Below, in pieces: positions 44,176-55,000 of a stretch of DNA of 64,000 bases. This stretch comes from an uncultured Erysipelotrichaceae bacterium (lineage in GTDB: Bacteria > Bacillota_I > Bacilli_A > RF39 > UBA660): NCBI GenBank assembly GCA_902768065.1, contig CACXJP010000002.1:1-64000 (forward strand). Reading direction: 5' to 3'. The number at the start of each line of letters is the position of its first letter. Position 1 is the stretch's first letter. The notes under the pieces were generated by a model. That model had not been told where the DNA came from and did not search any database. It saw only the letters and a program-made list of their open reading frames with translations. Position numbers and translations under genes: made by a program.

Positions 44176-44353
44176 TTGACAAAATACCCCTTTTCGATTA
44201 GTATAATAAGCACCAATTCGGAATTAGGCGAATTGGTCGCTAGTATCACACTAGCCAACCCCTTTTTATTCTTTTTGGAGGCTGCCCTCAGGGGGTGCAG
44301 CCTCTTAGTATGAAAAGTAAAAAAGAGATGTGGCCGAACATCTCTTTTTTTTT
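44176..44353 (+). ncRNA. Putative stand-alone structured RNA with pseudoknot
   Basis: Promoter TTGACA (44176-44181) with TAGTAT after 17 or TATAAT after 20 bases. Predicted transcript from about 44210: stem ACCAATTCG/CGAATTGGT (44212-44237), stem GCTAGT/ACTAGC (44239-44255), single-stranded CAACCCC, stem GAGGCTGC/GCAGCCTC (44278-44304) whose loop CCTCAGGGGGT can pair with the upstream CCCC, and the terminator AGAGATG/CATCTCT with T-run (44324-44353). No ORF. It occupies the whole 378-base gap between recG and the next gene. Family unknown to me. Confidence 0.55.
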
Positions 44354-44368
44354 ATTTTAATTAAATAA

Positions 44369-44881
44369 TTAGTCTTCAGTAAATTTATTAAGAATAAACA
44401 TAAAGAAATAACCGAAGAAAAAAGCAAAAACTAATCCAATAATATACATTAATAATGACTTCATATTACCTTGAGTTATAAAATATGCAATAAGAATAAT
44501 TGCTATAGCAACACCTATCCATTTAAATATTACTAAAAACATAGATAAAAACTTATAAATACCATTATCAGAATCATATGTATAATATGAACTTCCATCT
44601 TCATCATCTTCATCTTCATCATTGTCATCATCATCATCATTACTATTATCTTCTTCAATTTGAACATCTTGTACCTTAATAAATTCAGCATAACTATCTT
44701 CATCATCTGTATTATCTACATAATCAGTATCATAATCATCATCTACTGTAAAGAAATTATTATATTCTTCCTCTTCAGCAGATAAAGTTTTTGAATTGTT
44801 CTCGTTATAAAAATTTTCATCATAATCTTCATCAATGTATTCTTCTAGATCTAATTCAAACTCCTTATTTTTTCTTCTCAT
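44369..44881 (-). CDS. Acidic membrane protein
   Basis: 170 residues. The first 110 are extremely acidic (SNDDDDDNDEDEDDEDGS, many Asp/Tyr), followed by two membrane helices (FLVIFKWIGVAIAIILIAYF and IIGLVFAFFFGYFFMFIL). The acidic domain may bind cations or stay disordered. No family. The ATG at 44881 lies behind GGGGAAGGG; the ATG 27 bases upstream has no site. Confidence 0.65.
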   Translation of the reverse strand: MRRKNKEFELDLEEYIDEDYDENFYNENNSKTLSAEEEEYNNFFTVDDDYDTDYVDNTDDEDSYAEFIKVQDVQIEEDNSNDDDDDNDEDEDDEDGSSYYTYDSDNGIYKFLSMFLVIFKWIGVAIAIILIAYFITQGNMKSLLMYIIGLVFAFFFGYFFMFILNKFTED

Positions 44882-44939
44882 TATAACCCTTCCCCTCAAT
44901 GTGCTCATATTATACCATAAAATCTAAAAAAAAGCAAAG

Positions 44940-44963
44940 AAAAAGACCATTTAAGGTCTTTTT
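44940..44963 (-). terminator. Rho-independent terminator after PFOR
   Basis: Minus strand AAAGACCTTAAATGGTCTTT followed by TTC and T-rich sequence, at the end of the PFOR gene. Confidence 0.8.
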
Positions 44964-47900
44964 TTACTCTTCAGAACTATCAGTTAAAGATTGATAAAAA
45001 TCATAAGTTTCCTCAGCTTGTTGTCTATTTTGATCTAAAAGTTTATCTCCTTCTTTATTAATCTTCTTTAGAGATCTATATCTATCCTCACCTAAAGTAA
45101 ATTCTTCATATTTAGTAAAATCAGCTTTACTATCTAATTTAAATTCTTTATTTTCAGGATTATAATGCAATAATGGGAAATATCCAGACTCAGTTGCAAG
45201 CTTTTCTTCATTAATTGAATTTTTCATTCCTTTAATAATTCCTTGCGCAATACATGGAGCATACGCAATTATAATACTTGGGCCATTATAAGCTTCAGCT
45301 TCTTTCATAACCTTAATAGCTTGCATAGCATTAGCTCCCAAAGAAATTGTTCCAACATATACATGTGGATAACTCATTGCAATTTTAGCCAAATTTTTCT
45401 TAGCAGTTTCTTTTCCGCCAGCAGCAAATTTAGCAACAGCACCTGTTCTTGTAGACTTAGATGCTTGTCCACCAGTATTTGAATAAACCTCTGTATCAAG
45501 AACTAAAATATTAACATTCTCTTTACTAGCTAAAACATGATCAATTCCATTATATCCAATATCATATGCCCATCCATCTCCACCAATCATCCATACAGAC
45601 TTTGGTAAAATGAATTCTTTTAACTTCAATAATCCTTCTATCTTGGTATCATCAATTATTTCTAGTAAAGCATTAGCATTTTCTTCATTTTGTTCTTCAC
45701 AATATGCCTTATAAATATCTTTTTCACTATTCTTAATTAAATCTTTATTATTTTTTATTAAAGCTATAATTTGTCCCTTTAAAGCTTCATCTGCAATTTT
45801 CATACCAAATCCAAATTCAGCATTATCTTCAAATAATGAATTAGCCCAAGGAATTGAATATGGCATAGATGGTGTACTTGCACCATAGATAGATGAACAT
45901 CCAGTTGCATTAGCAACAATCATTCTATCACCAAATAACTGAGTTAATAATTTAAGATAAGGTGTTTCTCCACATCCAGCACAAGCTCCTGAAAACTCAA
46001 ATTTTGGTTTAACAAATTGACTACCTTTAATTGTATTTGTAGGCATTACATTCTTTTTCTCTTTAGTATCATTAAATAAATACTTATATTCTTCTTCTTT
46101 TGCATCATCGTGTAATTCACTCTTTGTTTTCATAGTAAGAGCTTTTACACCTTTCTTACCAGTACATACCTCAGCACAAAGACCACATCCAGTACAATCA
46201 GGTAAACTTACACCGATTGTAAATTTATAATCTTTATCTTTAATATTTGCATCTTTAAGATTTCTTCTTACAGACTCAGGTGCATCAATTACCTCTTTTT
46301 CATCAAGTAAGAATGGCCTTATAACACCGTGAGGACATACTAAACTACACATATTACATCCTAAACAGTTTTCACCACAATAACTTGGAGCAACATCACT
46401 ACTATCTCTCTTATCTAGTTTAGATGTCCCTGCTTCTACTGTACCATTAGCATGATTTATAAAACTACTTACCGGTAAAGAATCACCTTCCATAGAATCA
46501 ATAACTTCAAATAATGATTTTTTTACTTCAACTTCTTTGTCAAAATCAACATTTGGAACTTTAACAGGAATTAAACACTCTAAAGAATTATCTATTGCAG
46601 TAATATTCTTTTCAACAATAGAACCACCCTTATTAGCAAATTTAACACTTAAATTTTCTTTTATTTTTCCAACTGCAAAATTAAAATCAATAATCTTACC
46701 TAATTTGAAAATAATTGTTTCCATTATTGTACTAATTTTCCCAGGAAGCCCAGCCTCTTTAGCAATTTTAGAAGCATCTAAGATAAACATTTTAATACTT
46801 CTACTCTTAAGTATCTGTTTATCATGATTACTCATCATAGCTAATACTTCATCAGGAGTATAACTAGTATTAAGAATAAACACACCTTTTTCTTTTATTC
46901 TATCTAGCATTTTAAGTCTTTTTAAATAACTATCCTTAGTACAAACAACAATACTAGCATCCTGTACATAATAAGTTGAAGAAATTGCATTTTTACCAAA
47001 TCTCAAATGAGAAATAGTAACTCCACCACTTTTTTTAGAATCATATTGGAAGTACCCTTGAACATAGGCATTTGTATAAGTTCCAGTAATCTTCATTATA
47101 TCTTTTGAAGCAGAAACCATTCCGTCACTACCATATCCATATATCAAAAATTCAACACTATTATTTGGTATTTTAAAATCTTCATTGTATTTAATACTTA
47201 AATTAGTAACATCATCATTAATTCCAACAGTAAAATTAGAATGAACCTCTCTTGTATCTAAGAAATCTAATACACCTTTAATCATAGCAGGAGTAGTATT
47301 CTTACTAGAAAGTCCATATCTACCGCCATATACATTTACCCTTGCATCAGATTCTTTTATAGTCTTAATAACATCTAAATATAATGGTTCTCCTCCACTA
47401 CCAGCTTCCTTTGTTCTATCTAGAACAGCAATCTTCTTTACTGATTTTGGAAGAACTTTTAAGAAATATTTTGTACTGAAAGGTCTATATAAATGAACTT
47501 CTATCAATCCAACGGGTTCGTGTTTTTCCTTATATAAATAATTAACAGTCTCTCTTATTGTTTCACAAACTGATCCCATTGCAACAATAACTTTAGTAGC
47601 AGATGGATCCCCATAATAATTAAATGGCTTATAATCTCTTCCTGTTATTTTATTTATTTCTGACATATAATCATTAACAATATCAGGAACAGCATCATAA
47701 TATTTATTTCTTACTTCTGATACCTGGAAATAAATATCTTCATTTTGTGCAGTACCTCTAATTGAAGGATTATTAGGATTCATTGCTCTATTTCTAAATT
47801 CAGATAAAGATTTTTCATCAATTAAATTTTTTAATTTTTCAGTATCAATTACATCAACTTTTTGTAACTCATGACTTGTTCTAAAACCATCAAAGAAATT

Positions 47901-48395
47901 AACAAAAGGAACTCCACCTTTTAATGCACTTAAATGAGCTACCCCTGTTAAATCCATAACTTGTTGTACAGAACTTTCTGCTAACATTGCAAAACCAGTT
48001 CCTCTAACAGCATAAACATCTTGATGATCACCAAAAATTGAAAGAGCATGAGTTGCCAAACTTCTTGCAGCAACATTTATAACACATGGAAGTAGTTCTC
48101 CTGCAATTTTATACATATTTGGAATCATTAATAAAAGTCCCTGACTTGCAGTATAGGTAGTTGTTAAAGCACCTGCTTGTAAAGAACCGTGTACCATACC
48201 AGCTGCACCAGCTTCAGATTCCATTTCAACTACTTTAACAGGTGTACCAAAATAATTTAATTTACCTTCACTACTCCACTTATCTGTAAATTCAGCCATA
48301 GGAGAAGCCGGAGTTATAGGATATATTCCTGCAACTTCAGTAAACCCATAAGACACATGAGCTGCAGCTTCATTACCATCCATAATTTTCATCAT
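44964..48395 (-). CDS. nifJ: Pyruvate:ferredoxin (flavodoxin) oxidoreductase
   Basis: 1143 residues, the one-chain PFOR. N-terminal TPP-dependent domain with YPITPASPMAEFTDKWSS, domain II, the gamma domain (SGGVTISHLRFG), two 4Fe-4S clusters in CLGCNMCSLVCP near residue 680 and CTGCGLCAEVC near 735, and the C-terminal TPP/Mg domain: CAGCGETPYLKLL, GDGWAYDIGYNGIDHVLAS and NILVLDTEVYSNTGGQ. It oxidises pyruvate to acetyl-CoA and CO2, reducing ferredoxin or flavodoxin, and marks an anaerobic metabolism. Single-gene unit with its own terminator. Confidence 0.97.
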   Translation of the reverse strand: MMKIMDGNEAAAHVSYGFTEVAGIYPITPASPMAEFTDKWSSEGKLNYFGTPVKVVEMESEAGAAGMVHGSLQAGALTTTYTASQGLLLMIPNMYKIAGELLPCVINVAARSLATHALSIFGDHQDVYAVRGTGFAMLAESSVQQVMDLTGVAHLSALKGGVPFVNFFDGFRTSHELQKVDVIDTEKLKNLIDEKSLSEFRNRAMNPNNPSIRGTAQNEDIYFQVSEVRNKYYDAVPDIVNDYMSEINKITGRDYKPFNYYGDPSATKVIVAMGSVCETIRETVNYLYKEKHEPVGLIEVHLYRPFSTKYFLKVLPKSVKKIAVLDRTKEAGSGGEPLYLDVIKTIKESDARVNVYGGRYGLSSKNTTPAMIKGVLDFLDTREVHSNFTVGINDDVTNLSIKYNEDFKIPNNSVEFLIYGYGSDGMVSASKDIMKITGTYTNAYVQGYFQYDSKKSGGVTISHLRFGKNAISSTYYVQDASIVVCTKDSYLKRLKMLDRIKEKGVFILNTSYTPDEVLAMMSNHDKQILKSRSIKMFILDASKIAKEAGLPGKISTIMETIIFKLGKIIDFNFAVGKIKENLSVKFANKGGSIVEKNITAIDNSLECLIPVKVPNVDFDKEVEVKKSLFEVIDSMEGDSLPVSSFINHANGTVEAGTSKLDKRDSSDVAPSYCGENCLGCNMCSLVCPHGVIRPFLLDEKEVIDAPESVRRNLKDANIKDKDYKFTIGVSLPDCTGCGLCAEVCTGKKGVKALTMKTKSELHDDAKEEEYKYLFNDTKEKKNVMPTNTIKGSQFVKPKFEFSGACAGCGETPYLKLLTQLFGDRMIVANATGCSSIYGASTPSMPYSIPWANSLFEDNAEFGFGMKIADEALKGQIIALIKNNKDLIKNSEKDIYKAYCEEQNEENANALLEIIDDTKIEGLLKLKEFILPKSVWMIGGDGWAYDIGYNGIDHVLASKENVNILVLDTEVYSNTGGQASKSTRTGAVAKFAAGGKETAKKNLAKIAMSYPHVYVGTISLGANAMQAIKVMKEAEAYNGPSIIIAYAPCIAQGIIKGMKNSINEEKLATESGYFPLLHYNPENKEFKLDSKADFTKYEEFTLGEDRYRSLKKINKEGDKLLDQNRQQAEETYDFYQSLTDSSEE

Positions 48396-48439
48396 TTTAT
48401 CAACCTCACAATCATAATAATTATATCATAAATATTAAT

Positions 48440-48476
48440 AAAAAAAAGAAGAAGATTAAAACATCTCTTCTTTTTA
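48440..48476 (-). terminator. Terminator of the toxin/immunity operon
   Basis: Minus strand AAAGAAGAGATGTTTTAATCTTCTT with following T-run just behind the ADP-ribosylglycohydrolase stop. Confidence 0.7.
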
Positions 48477-49760
48477 AAAATTCTTATTATTATTTTTATC
48501 AGGATTAGAAACCTCTTCTTCTTGCCTTGATAACATCTCTTGGATAATATCAGATTTATATGAATTCATCAAAAAATTATACTTTATAGCTATTAAATCT
48601 AACTCATCTTTTTTCTTTAAATTATTCTTCCATCTTTCAGGTATATTTTCTTCTCCATATAATACACCAGCTAAACTACCAGTAATTCCACCAATAGTAT
48701 CAGTATCATATCCAGTATTAATCGCCATCTTAACAGCATCTTCATAATTTTCTGTATTCATAATACTGTAAATAGCACACTCTAAAGTATCAACAACATA
48801 CCCTGATCCATTAATATCTTCATCAGGAAGAGATGCAAACTTTCTACCAAGTAATTTCTTATGTGCTTCAAGTGCCTCTTTTGAAAAATAACTATAATAA
48901 TCTATATCTTGAATTCTAGAAAAAGCTAATTTAGGATTTTTAGTCTCAATAAGTCCTTTTAAAAATTCTGTATAAATAAAGCAACTCATTTTACTTATAT
49001 CATGTCCATGTGTCAAAGCAGATGAATCTGAAATAACTTTTACAGTTTCTTCTTCAGAAAGATCTTTTTCAATACAGTATAGAGAAATAGGAAAAATTCT
49101 CATTAGAGCACCATTTCCATTATCTCTTATACCTTTTCCACCACTTTCAACAGCTGGCATTCCTCTTTTAAATCTACCTAAAGCATCTGCTACTGTCCCA
49201 CCTAAACCAAAAGGAATATCTAAAGAAGTATATTCTCCTTTCTCCCACCAATTCAGGTATGATTTCATAATATCATCATAATTTAAACCTTTATTTCTAA
49301 CAATAGAATCCATGGTAGCATAAGTCATAGAAGTATCATCACTCCATGCACCTGCAGGTATTGTATCACTCCAGCGACTTCCAAAATTAATGTTTGTATC
49401 ATTTCCCATCATATCTTGAACATTAATTTTACGAACATCTTCTTTATTTAAGAATTCAACAGGTACTCCTAGCGCATCTCCAACAGCAAACCCTATTAAT
49501 CCATCACGTGAATAATTTCTATTTATTCTTTCAGGATAAACATTATCATAAAACTCATCCATTGGCTCCCATTCTAATTCTTCCTCAGTTCTAAGCAGGA
49601 AATCAACTGAATGATAATCCGTCAAATGCATTCCTGTATCTGCTTCTATAACAAAAGCTTTTTCATAAAACCCATCCAATGATGCCTTAAAATCATTAGA
49701 TAACATAAGAAGATTACCACTCTTTCCTATAATTCTTGTATTAAATGTTATTTTACCCAT
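48474..49760 (-). CDS. ADP-ribosylglycohydrolase, probable immunity protein
   Basis: 428 residues. From about residue 85 the ARH fold: DGLIGFAVGDALGVPVEF, GAWSDDTSMTYATMDSI (metal-binding Asp pair), SALTHGHD, and the closing NTGYDTDTIGGITGSLAGVL, with the two-Mg acidic residues in place. Removes ADP-ribose from proteins or small molecules. An extra N-terminal segment of about 85 residues is unassigned; in Tri1-type immunity proteins such an extension plugs the toxin active site. It lies 17 bases after the ADP-ribosyltransferase-like toxin tip, in the same transcription unit, so immunity is the natural inference. Confidence 0.85.
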   Translation of the reverse strand: MGKITFNTRIIGKSGNLLMLSNDFKASLDGFYEKAFVIEADTGMHLTDYHSVDFLLRTEEELEWEPMDEFYDNVYPERINRNYSRDGLIGFAVGDALGVPVEFLNKEDVRKINVQDMMGNDTNINFGSRWSDTIPAGAWSDDTSMTYATMDSIVRNKGLNYDDIMKSYLNWWEKGEYTSLDIPFGLGGTVADALGRFKRGMPAVESGGKGIRDNGNGALMRIFPISLYCIEKDLSEEETVKVISDSSALTHGHDISKMSCFIYTEFLKGLIETKNPKLAFSRIQDIDYYSYFSKEALEAHKKLLGRKFASLPDEDINGSGYVVDTLECAIYSIMNTENYEDAVKMAINTGYDTDTIGGITGSLAGVLYGEENIPERWKNNLKKKDELDLIAIKYNFLMNSYKSDIIQEMLSRQEEEVSNPDKNNNKNF

Positions 49761-51150
49761 TTTTAATACCTACCTTTCTATAATACTCGCCATGGAATTC
49801 CAAGAAGTTTAAGTTTGTCTTGAAGTGTTTGAGATGGAATTACAGAGAATATAACTTCCTTTATATTTTCAGCAGTCATAGCATGTGCTTCTTGACCATG
49901 TATTTGCAATTCAAGATATGCTTCACTATCCCCATTAAATAAATCTATAATATCAGCTTTTTCTAAATCTTGCAAAGTACTGTATTTTTCAGCAAATCCT
50001 CTAAATGAGCCACTATATTTTGGTTCAGAAATAGGAGCTGCTAATGCATGATCAAATTCATAATCTAAAGAATCTCCTATAGTAAATGAAGTAGTGTCTG
50101 ATATTGCATCTTTATTAAATAAAACAACGCACTTATCAGCACCTGATGATCCTGACCCATACCAACTACCAGGGCCAGTTTTAATATATTCTTTTAACTC
50201 TACATCTTCAGCAGGGAAAAGCATTCCATAAACTGGCCTATCTACATAAGGAGTATCCAATGATAGTCCAAAAATACGGTATTCTGCACCGGAACGTTTA
50301 TATCCTTTGTCAGTTCCGCTTTCAATAAACCCACTACTTTTTCCTGTTTCAAATTGATTCTTAATATATCCGCCATCCAAACACTTTTCAAGAGTTCCAA
50401 TTCCTTTTCGTGTTCCAAATTCTCCACTTTCAATTACTTCTCTTACTTTCTTATCAAGAACTTGCTTCATTTCAATTTCAGAAACATTATAATGTTTTGC
50501 AAGTTCTGAAATTTGTTTAGTAATTTTATTAGTCTCAAAACTATCTCTTATACCAATATCTCTAACTCTTTGAACAATAGTTTCATGAGAGAAAGGAGTA
50601 CGATCCTTACCTAAAGTATATTTTTTTGCTTGACCACTTGAAACAAGACTCTACTACTTCATCCATAATATAAGATTTTGCAACTCTAATTTCTTTTAAA
50701 CTTGCATCTGGGCTTGTAAGAGCATGCTCAGTTCTATATAAAGCATCATAATGATCCATTACTTTTGAAGATACTTCAAACTTCTCATTTTTAACTGAAT
50801 CCTGTAAGGTTGAAAGCTTTGTATTATAATCAGCTTCAACTTGAGCTTTTCTAGCATCAATCTCATTTGAAAGTCTCTCTAATCTTTTTATTGATTTTCT
50901 TCGTTTAAAAGGATTCCTAGAATTTTTATCTGCTTCTATTTGCCTTCTTCTATCATTAGCTTCAGATTCTATTTCAGATAGACGTCTACTTCTTTCAGCA
51001 TCCAAATCCGCTTTTTCTCTTCTATATTTAGTGTCAATATCATCAAACTCTTGTTTATATTTTGATTCAACATCACGATACAATTTTTTATTTTTAATAC
51101 CTAAAGAATCAAGTTCTGCATCTTTTTCTGCTTCTAATCTTGCTTTCTCT

Positions 51151-51540
51151 TCACCTTCTGCATCGGCTCTTACTTTTTCATCGCCCTCTGCATCGGCTCT
51201 TACTTTTTCATCGCCCTCTGCATCGGCTCTTACTTTTTCATCTCCTTCTGCATCAGCTCTTACTTTTTCATCGCCCTCTGCATCAGCTCTTACTTTTTCA
51301 TCTCCTTCTGCATCGGCTCTTACTTTTTCATCACCCTCTGCATCAGCTCTTACTTTTTCATCACCTTCTGCATCAGTTCTTACTTTTTCATCTCCTTCTG
51401 CATCGGCTCTTACTTTTTCATCACCTTCTGCATCAGCTCTTACTTTTTCATCGCCCTCTGCATCAGCTCTTACTTTTTCATCGCCCTCTGCATCGGCTCT
51501 TACTTTTTCATCACCTTCTGCATCAGCTCTTACTTTTTCA
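51151..51540 (-). repeat. 13 tandem 30-base coding repeats
   Basis: Thirteen uninterrupted copies of a 30-base unit encoding GDEKVRADAE (one copy has Thr for Ala). Variation is nearly confined to third positions, showing recent amplification and homogenization. Not a CRISPR: units are contiguous and in frame. Confidence 0.95.
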
Positions 51541-51792
51541 TCGCCATCAACATCTATTTTTGTTTTCTCTTCAACATCTGCTTTTACAGTTCCTTCTGTA
51601 TCGGCCTTGATTGTTGAATCTGTATCAACAATTTTTTTCGATGATGAGACGTCTATATCTGTTTCCTTAACAATATCATTATCTAATCTAGGTATTTCTC
51701 CTTCATCACCACGTACTTTATAATCTAATCCTTTTTCTACTCCAGACTCTTCCATAATTCTTGTTGTAGTTGAATCAACTTCACTTCCGATT

Positions 51793-52080
51793 ATTTTTGA
51801 TGTTGTAATATCTTCATCACTTGCAATTGTCTTTGATGTTGTGATGTTTGCATCACTTGCTATTGTCTTTGGTGATGTGATGTCTGCATCACTTGCAATT
51901 GTCTTTGATGTTGTGATGTCTGCATCACTTGCTATTGTCTTTGGTGATGTGATGTTTGCATCACTTGCAATTGTCTTTGCTGTTGTGATGTCTACATCAC
52001 TTGCAATTGTCTTTGCTGTTGTGATGTCTACATCACTTGCAATAGTCCTTGGTGTTGTGATGTTTGCATCACTTGCTATT
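51793..52080 (-). repeat. Eight tandem 36-base coding repeats
   Basis: Eight units of 36 bases encoding TIASD(A/V/E)(N/D)IT(T/S)x(K/R), followed by one degenerate unit (IIGSEVDSTTTR). They lie in the stalk of the second toxin tip directly after the upstream stop codon. Confidence 0.9.
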
Positions 52081-52082
52081 GT

Positions 52083-55000
52083 CTATGATGATATATCTAC
52101 ACTTTTTACACCACTATTTGACACATTTAATGATGTCGTAGGAGCATCTGAATCACTTAGTACTTTCCATGAAATACCCTTTGTCTCAAGTTTTTGTTTT
52201 ATTGCATCAGACGGATTATCAAAGAAAACAACTTCCTTAACATTATGTGAATTCATAGCATGAGATGCCTGTCCATGAAGTTGAACCTCAAGATAATCAT
52301 TACCATATTTTGGGAATAAATCTTCAAACGAAGCATTCTTAATTTCTTCTAATGAATTGCAACCATAGAATCTAGAAACACTTGTTCCGTTAAATTTAGG
52401 ATCAGAAACAGGCGTTGCTGAAACAGTACGTCTATAATCATATGAATCTCCTAAAGTATATGTTGCACAATCAGAAACTGCATCTTTATTGAATACAATA
52501 AGACAGCCACCATTATCTCCCCTAGAATACATTTTAGCTGAACAATTTTCAACATAATCTTTAAATGCTGCAGATTCGCCCGGAAGTGCTACTCCATAAA
52601 TAGGTCTATCAACATATGGAGTATCCATATCCAAGCCAAATATCTTTTGTTCAGCTTGAGCACGAGCTATATGCTTTTTAGCAGCATCAGTTCCTATAAA
52701 TCCTGCACTTGTACCCGTCTCAAATTGATTTTTAATATATCCACTATCTAAAATAGAATCAAGAGCATCAGCACTCCTAAATATACCAAACTCACTATCA
52801 TGTATTATAGATGCCATTTTTGAATCAACTACTTCTCTCATCTCATCAAAAGGAACCTGATATCTATCTGCTAAAGTCTCTATTGTATCAGCAACTCGTT
52901 CATTGAAAACAGCATCCTTAATAGACATATCTTTTACCTGTCCAACTATTGTTTCATGTGAATAACCAGGTCTTCCATCACCTAAATGATACTCAACTAA
53001 TTCTCCACTATTAACCTTTCTTGAAATTTCAGCATTAGGCTTAGATTCAGCATATAATCTTTCTCTAGTTGCCTTAGCAACTTCAATTTCACGTGCTTCA
53101 AGTTCTTTAATACTTGCTTCAATTTCCGGAATAGTACGACCAGAGGTTCCAGTCTCTCCATACTGTAAATAAGTCAATTCATCTTTATCAAAGGATTTAG
53201 CAGCTTGGATTTCTCTAAGAGATGCATCAGGACACTCGATTGCATGTGTACTTCTATAATAAGATTCTACATGTTCTGGAGCCAAAGATTCTATTTTAGC
53301 CTTCCTCATATCTGTCGCTTCTCTTAAGTCAGCAATCTTAGCATCATACTCTGATTCAACCTTTGCAATTTTAGAGTTTGAAACATCTTCATCTCCAACT
53401 GTTTTTAATAATCCTTCACTTTCTTTTATTTCTTTAATTTTTGCTTGTTTTTCAGTTTCAAGAGCAGCCTTTTTTCTTTCGAATCCATCTTCTATATCAT
53501 CTAATGTCCTCTTTCTCATTCTTTCAACAGGACTACTTGAACCTCCCTCACTTGCAGTATCCGGTCTAATTTTCTCTTCACCTGCAACATCTACTTTTGT
53601 TCCTTCTTCACCTATAGCATCTACTTTTGTTTTTTCATTCACAACAGAATCTGCTCTTACTTTTTCATCAACATCTACTTTTGCTCTACCATCTGTATCA
53701 ACTTTAATAGTTGAATCTGTATCTCCTAATTTCTTAGATGATGAAACATCTATATCTGTTTTCTTTGTAGTACTATTATCTAATTTAGGTATTTTTCCGT
53801 CATCACCATGTACTTTATAATCAAATCCTTTTTCTACACCAGAATCTCCCATCATTCTTGTTGTAGAAACATCAGTATCTCCCATTATTCTAGAAGTAGA
53901 GATATCAGCATCTCCCATCATCCTTGTAGGAACATTTACATCAGTCATACTTGCTACTTTTAACTCTGAAGCAGCAACTGTTCCTGCAGCAACCTTTGCA
54001 GTAGTATCTGCTACCGCAACCTTTGCTGTAGTATCTGCTATCACAACCTTTGTAGAAGTATTTGTATCAGCTATAACTTTAGCATCATCAAGGACTACCT
54101 TGTCTGAAAATTTTGGTCTTGTTGATGTAGTAGTGATATCTGTATCACTTACTACTCTTGCTTGTGGAGCATCAGGTCGTACATTTCCTACATCTCCACC
54201 TGTCATTCTATATTCAACACTTCTTGGTGTTGAAACATCACCAACTACTCTAGAAGTTGAAACATCTGCACTTCCCATTCCAACAACAGTACGTGGCTGA
54301 ACATCTACACTTCTTGCTGCACTAGCAGTACTAGCAGATAAATCAACTGTCCTTGCAACTGTAGGAGTTGAATCCACTACTGCAACACTTCGTGTTCCTG
54401 CACTTAATGAAGTCTCTACTCTCGCTGGGCCACTATCCACATCTGTTCCTAATCTCTTTACGGTTGGTGTTGTATCTGATACTTTTATTGTTGTATCAGC
54501 AGACACAACTTTTCTCGTTCCACCTGTTGTTGAAGTATCAACTCTTGTTGGACCACCATCTACGTCTGTCCCTAATCTTTTTACAGTTGGTGTTGTATCT
54601 GATCCTTTAATTGTTGTATCTGCAACATCAACTTTTTTTGTTCCCTTTGATGTTGAAACCTCTACTCTGGTTGGTCCGCTATCTACATCAACACTTCTTG
54701 CTGCTCCATCTATATCTACACTTTTTGCAGCACTATCTACATCTACATCTTTTAATGTTGTATCACTAAATAATTTTCTTGCACCATCTGCCCCTAATGC
54801 CAAAGCTCCAGTTCCCCCAGCTGTTGCTGTTGCCGTTGTTCCAACATCAGAACCAGATAATTGTTTCTCTTTCCAAGCTTTTCTTAATCCAAATATTTCT
54901 CCACCTGCTGAGGCTATTGAACCTATCGCTGCTTGAGTACCTACATTACCCCAGCCTCCCATACTCTCAAAGGCTTTCTGGTAATTTTCTCCAAAATTTG

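Larger units (their letters stand above)
49778..52080 (-). pseudogene. Second toxin tip (repeat stalk, coiled coil, ADP-ribosyltransferase-like domain), no start, one frameshift
   Basis: The reading frame continues in phase directly after the TAG stop of the toxin gene at 52083. It encodes nine 12-residue repeats (TIASDANITTPR type), GVEKGLDYKV and DIDVSSSKK segments, 13 copies of GDEKVRADAE, and a Lys/Glu coiled coil. Near 50630 one base too many shifts the frame; from there SSGQAKKYTLG...FSHETIVQRV leads to the C-terminal domain ending GIPWRVL. Every part has its counterpart in the toxin at 52083-56027. There is no start codon with a ribosome site, so it is expressed only by read-through, or is a silent cassette or a broken duplication. 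An ATG at 51755 lacks a site. Confidence 0.7.

Noticed and set aside
51151..51540. Regular 30-base repeats as a CRISPR array
   Set aside because: Units are contiguous without spacers and encode GDEKVRADAE in the frame of the toxin tip.
51031..51723. Long plus-strand Ser/Pro-rich ORF opposite the repeats
   Set aside because: It is the mirror of the repetitive minus-strand frame and has no ribosome site; the minus frame aligns with the first toxin copy.
52081..52085. UAG decoded as an amino acid
   Set aside because: TAG also ends normal genes in the window (for example recG at 41990 and the PcfJ gene), so reassignment is unlikely; read-through stays possible but unsupported.
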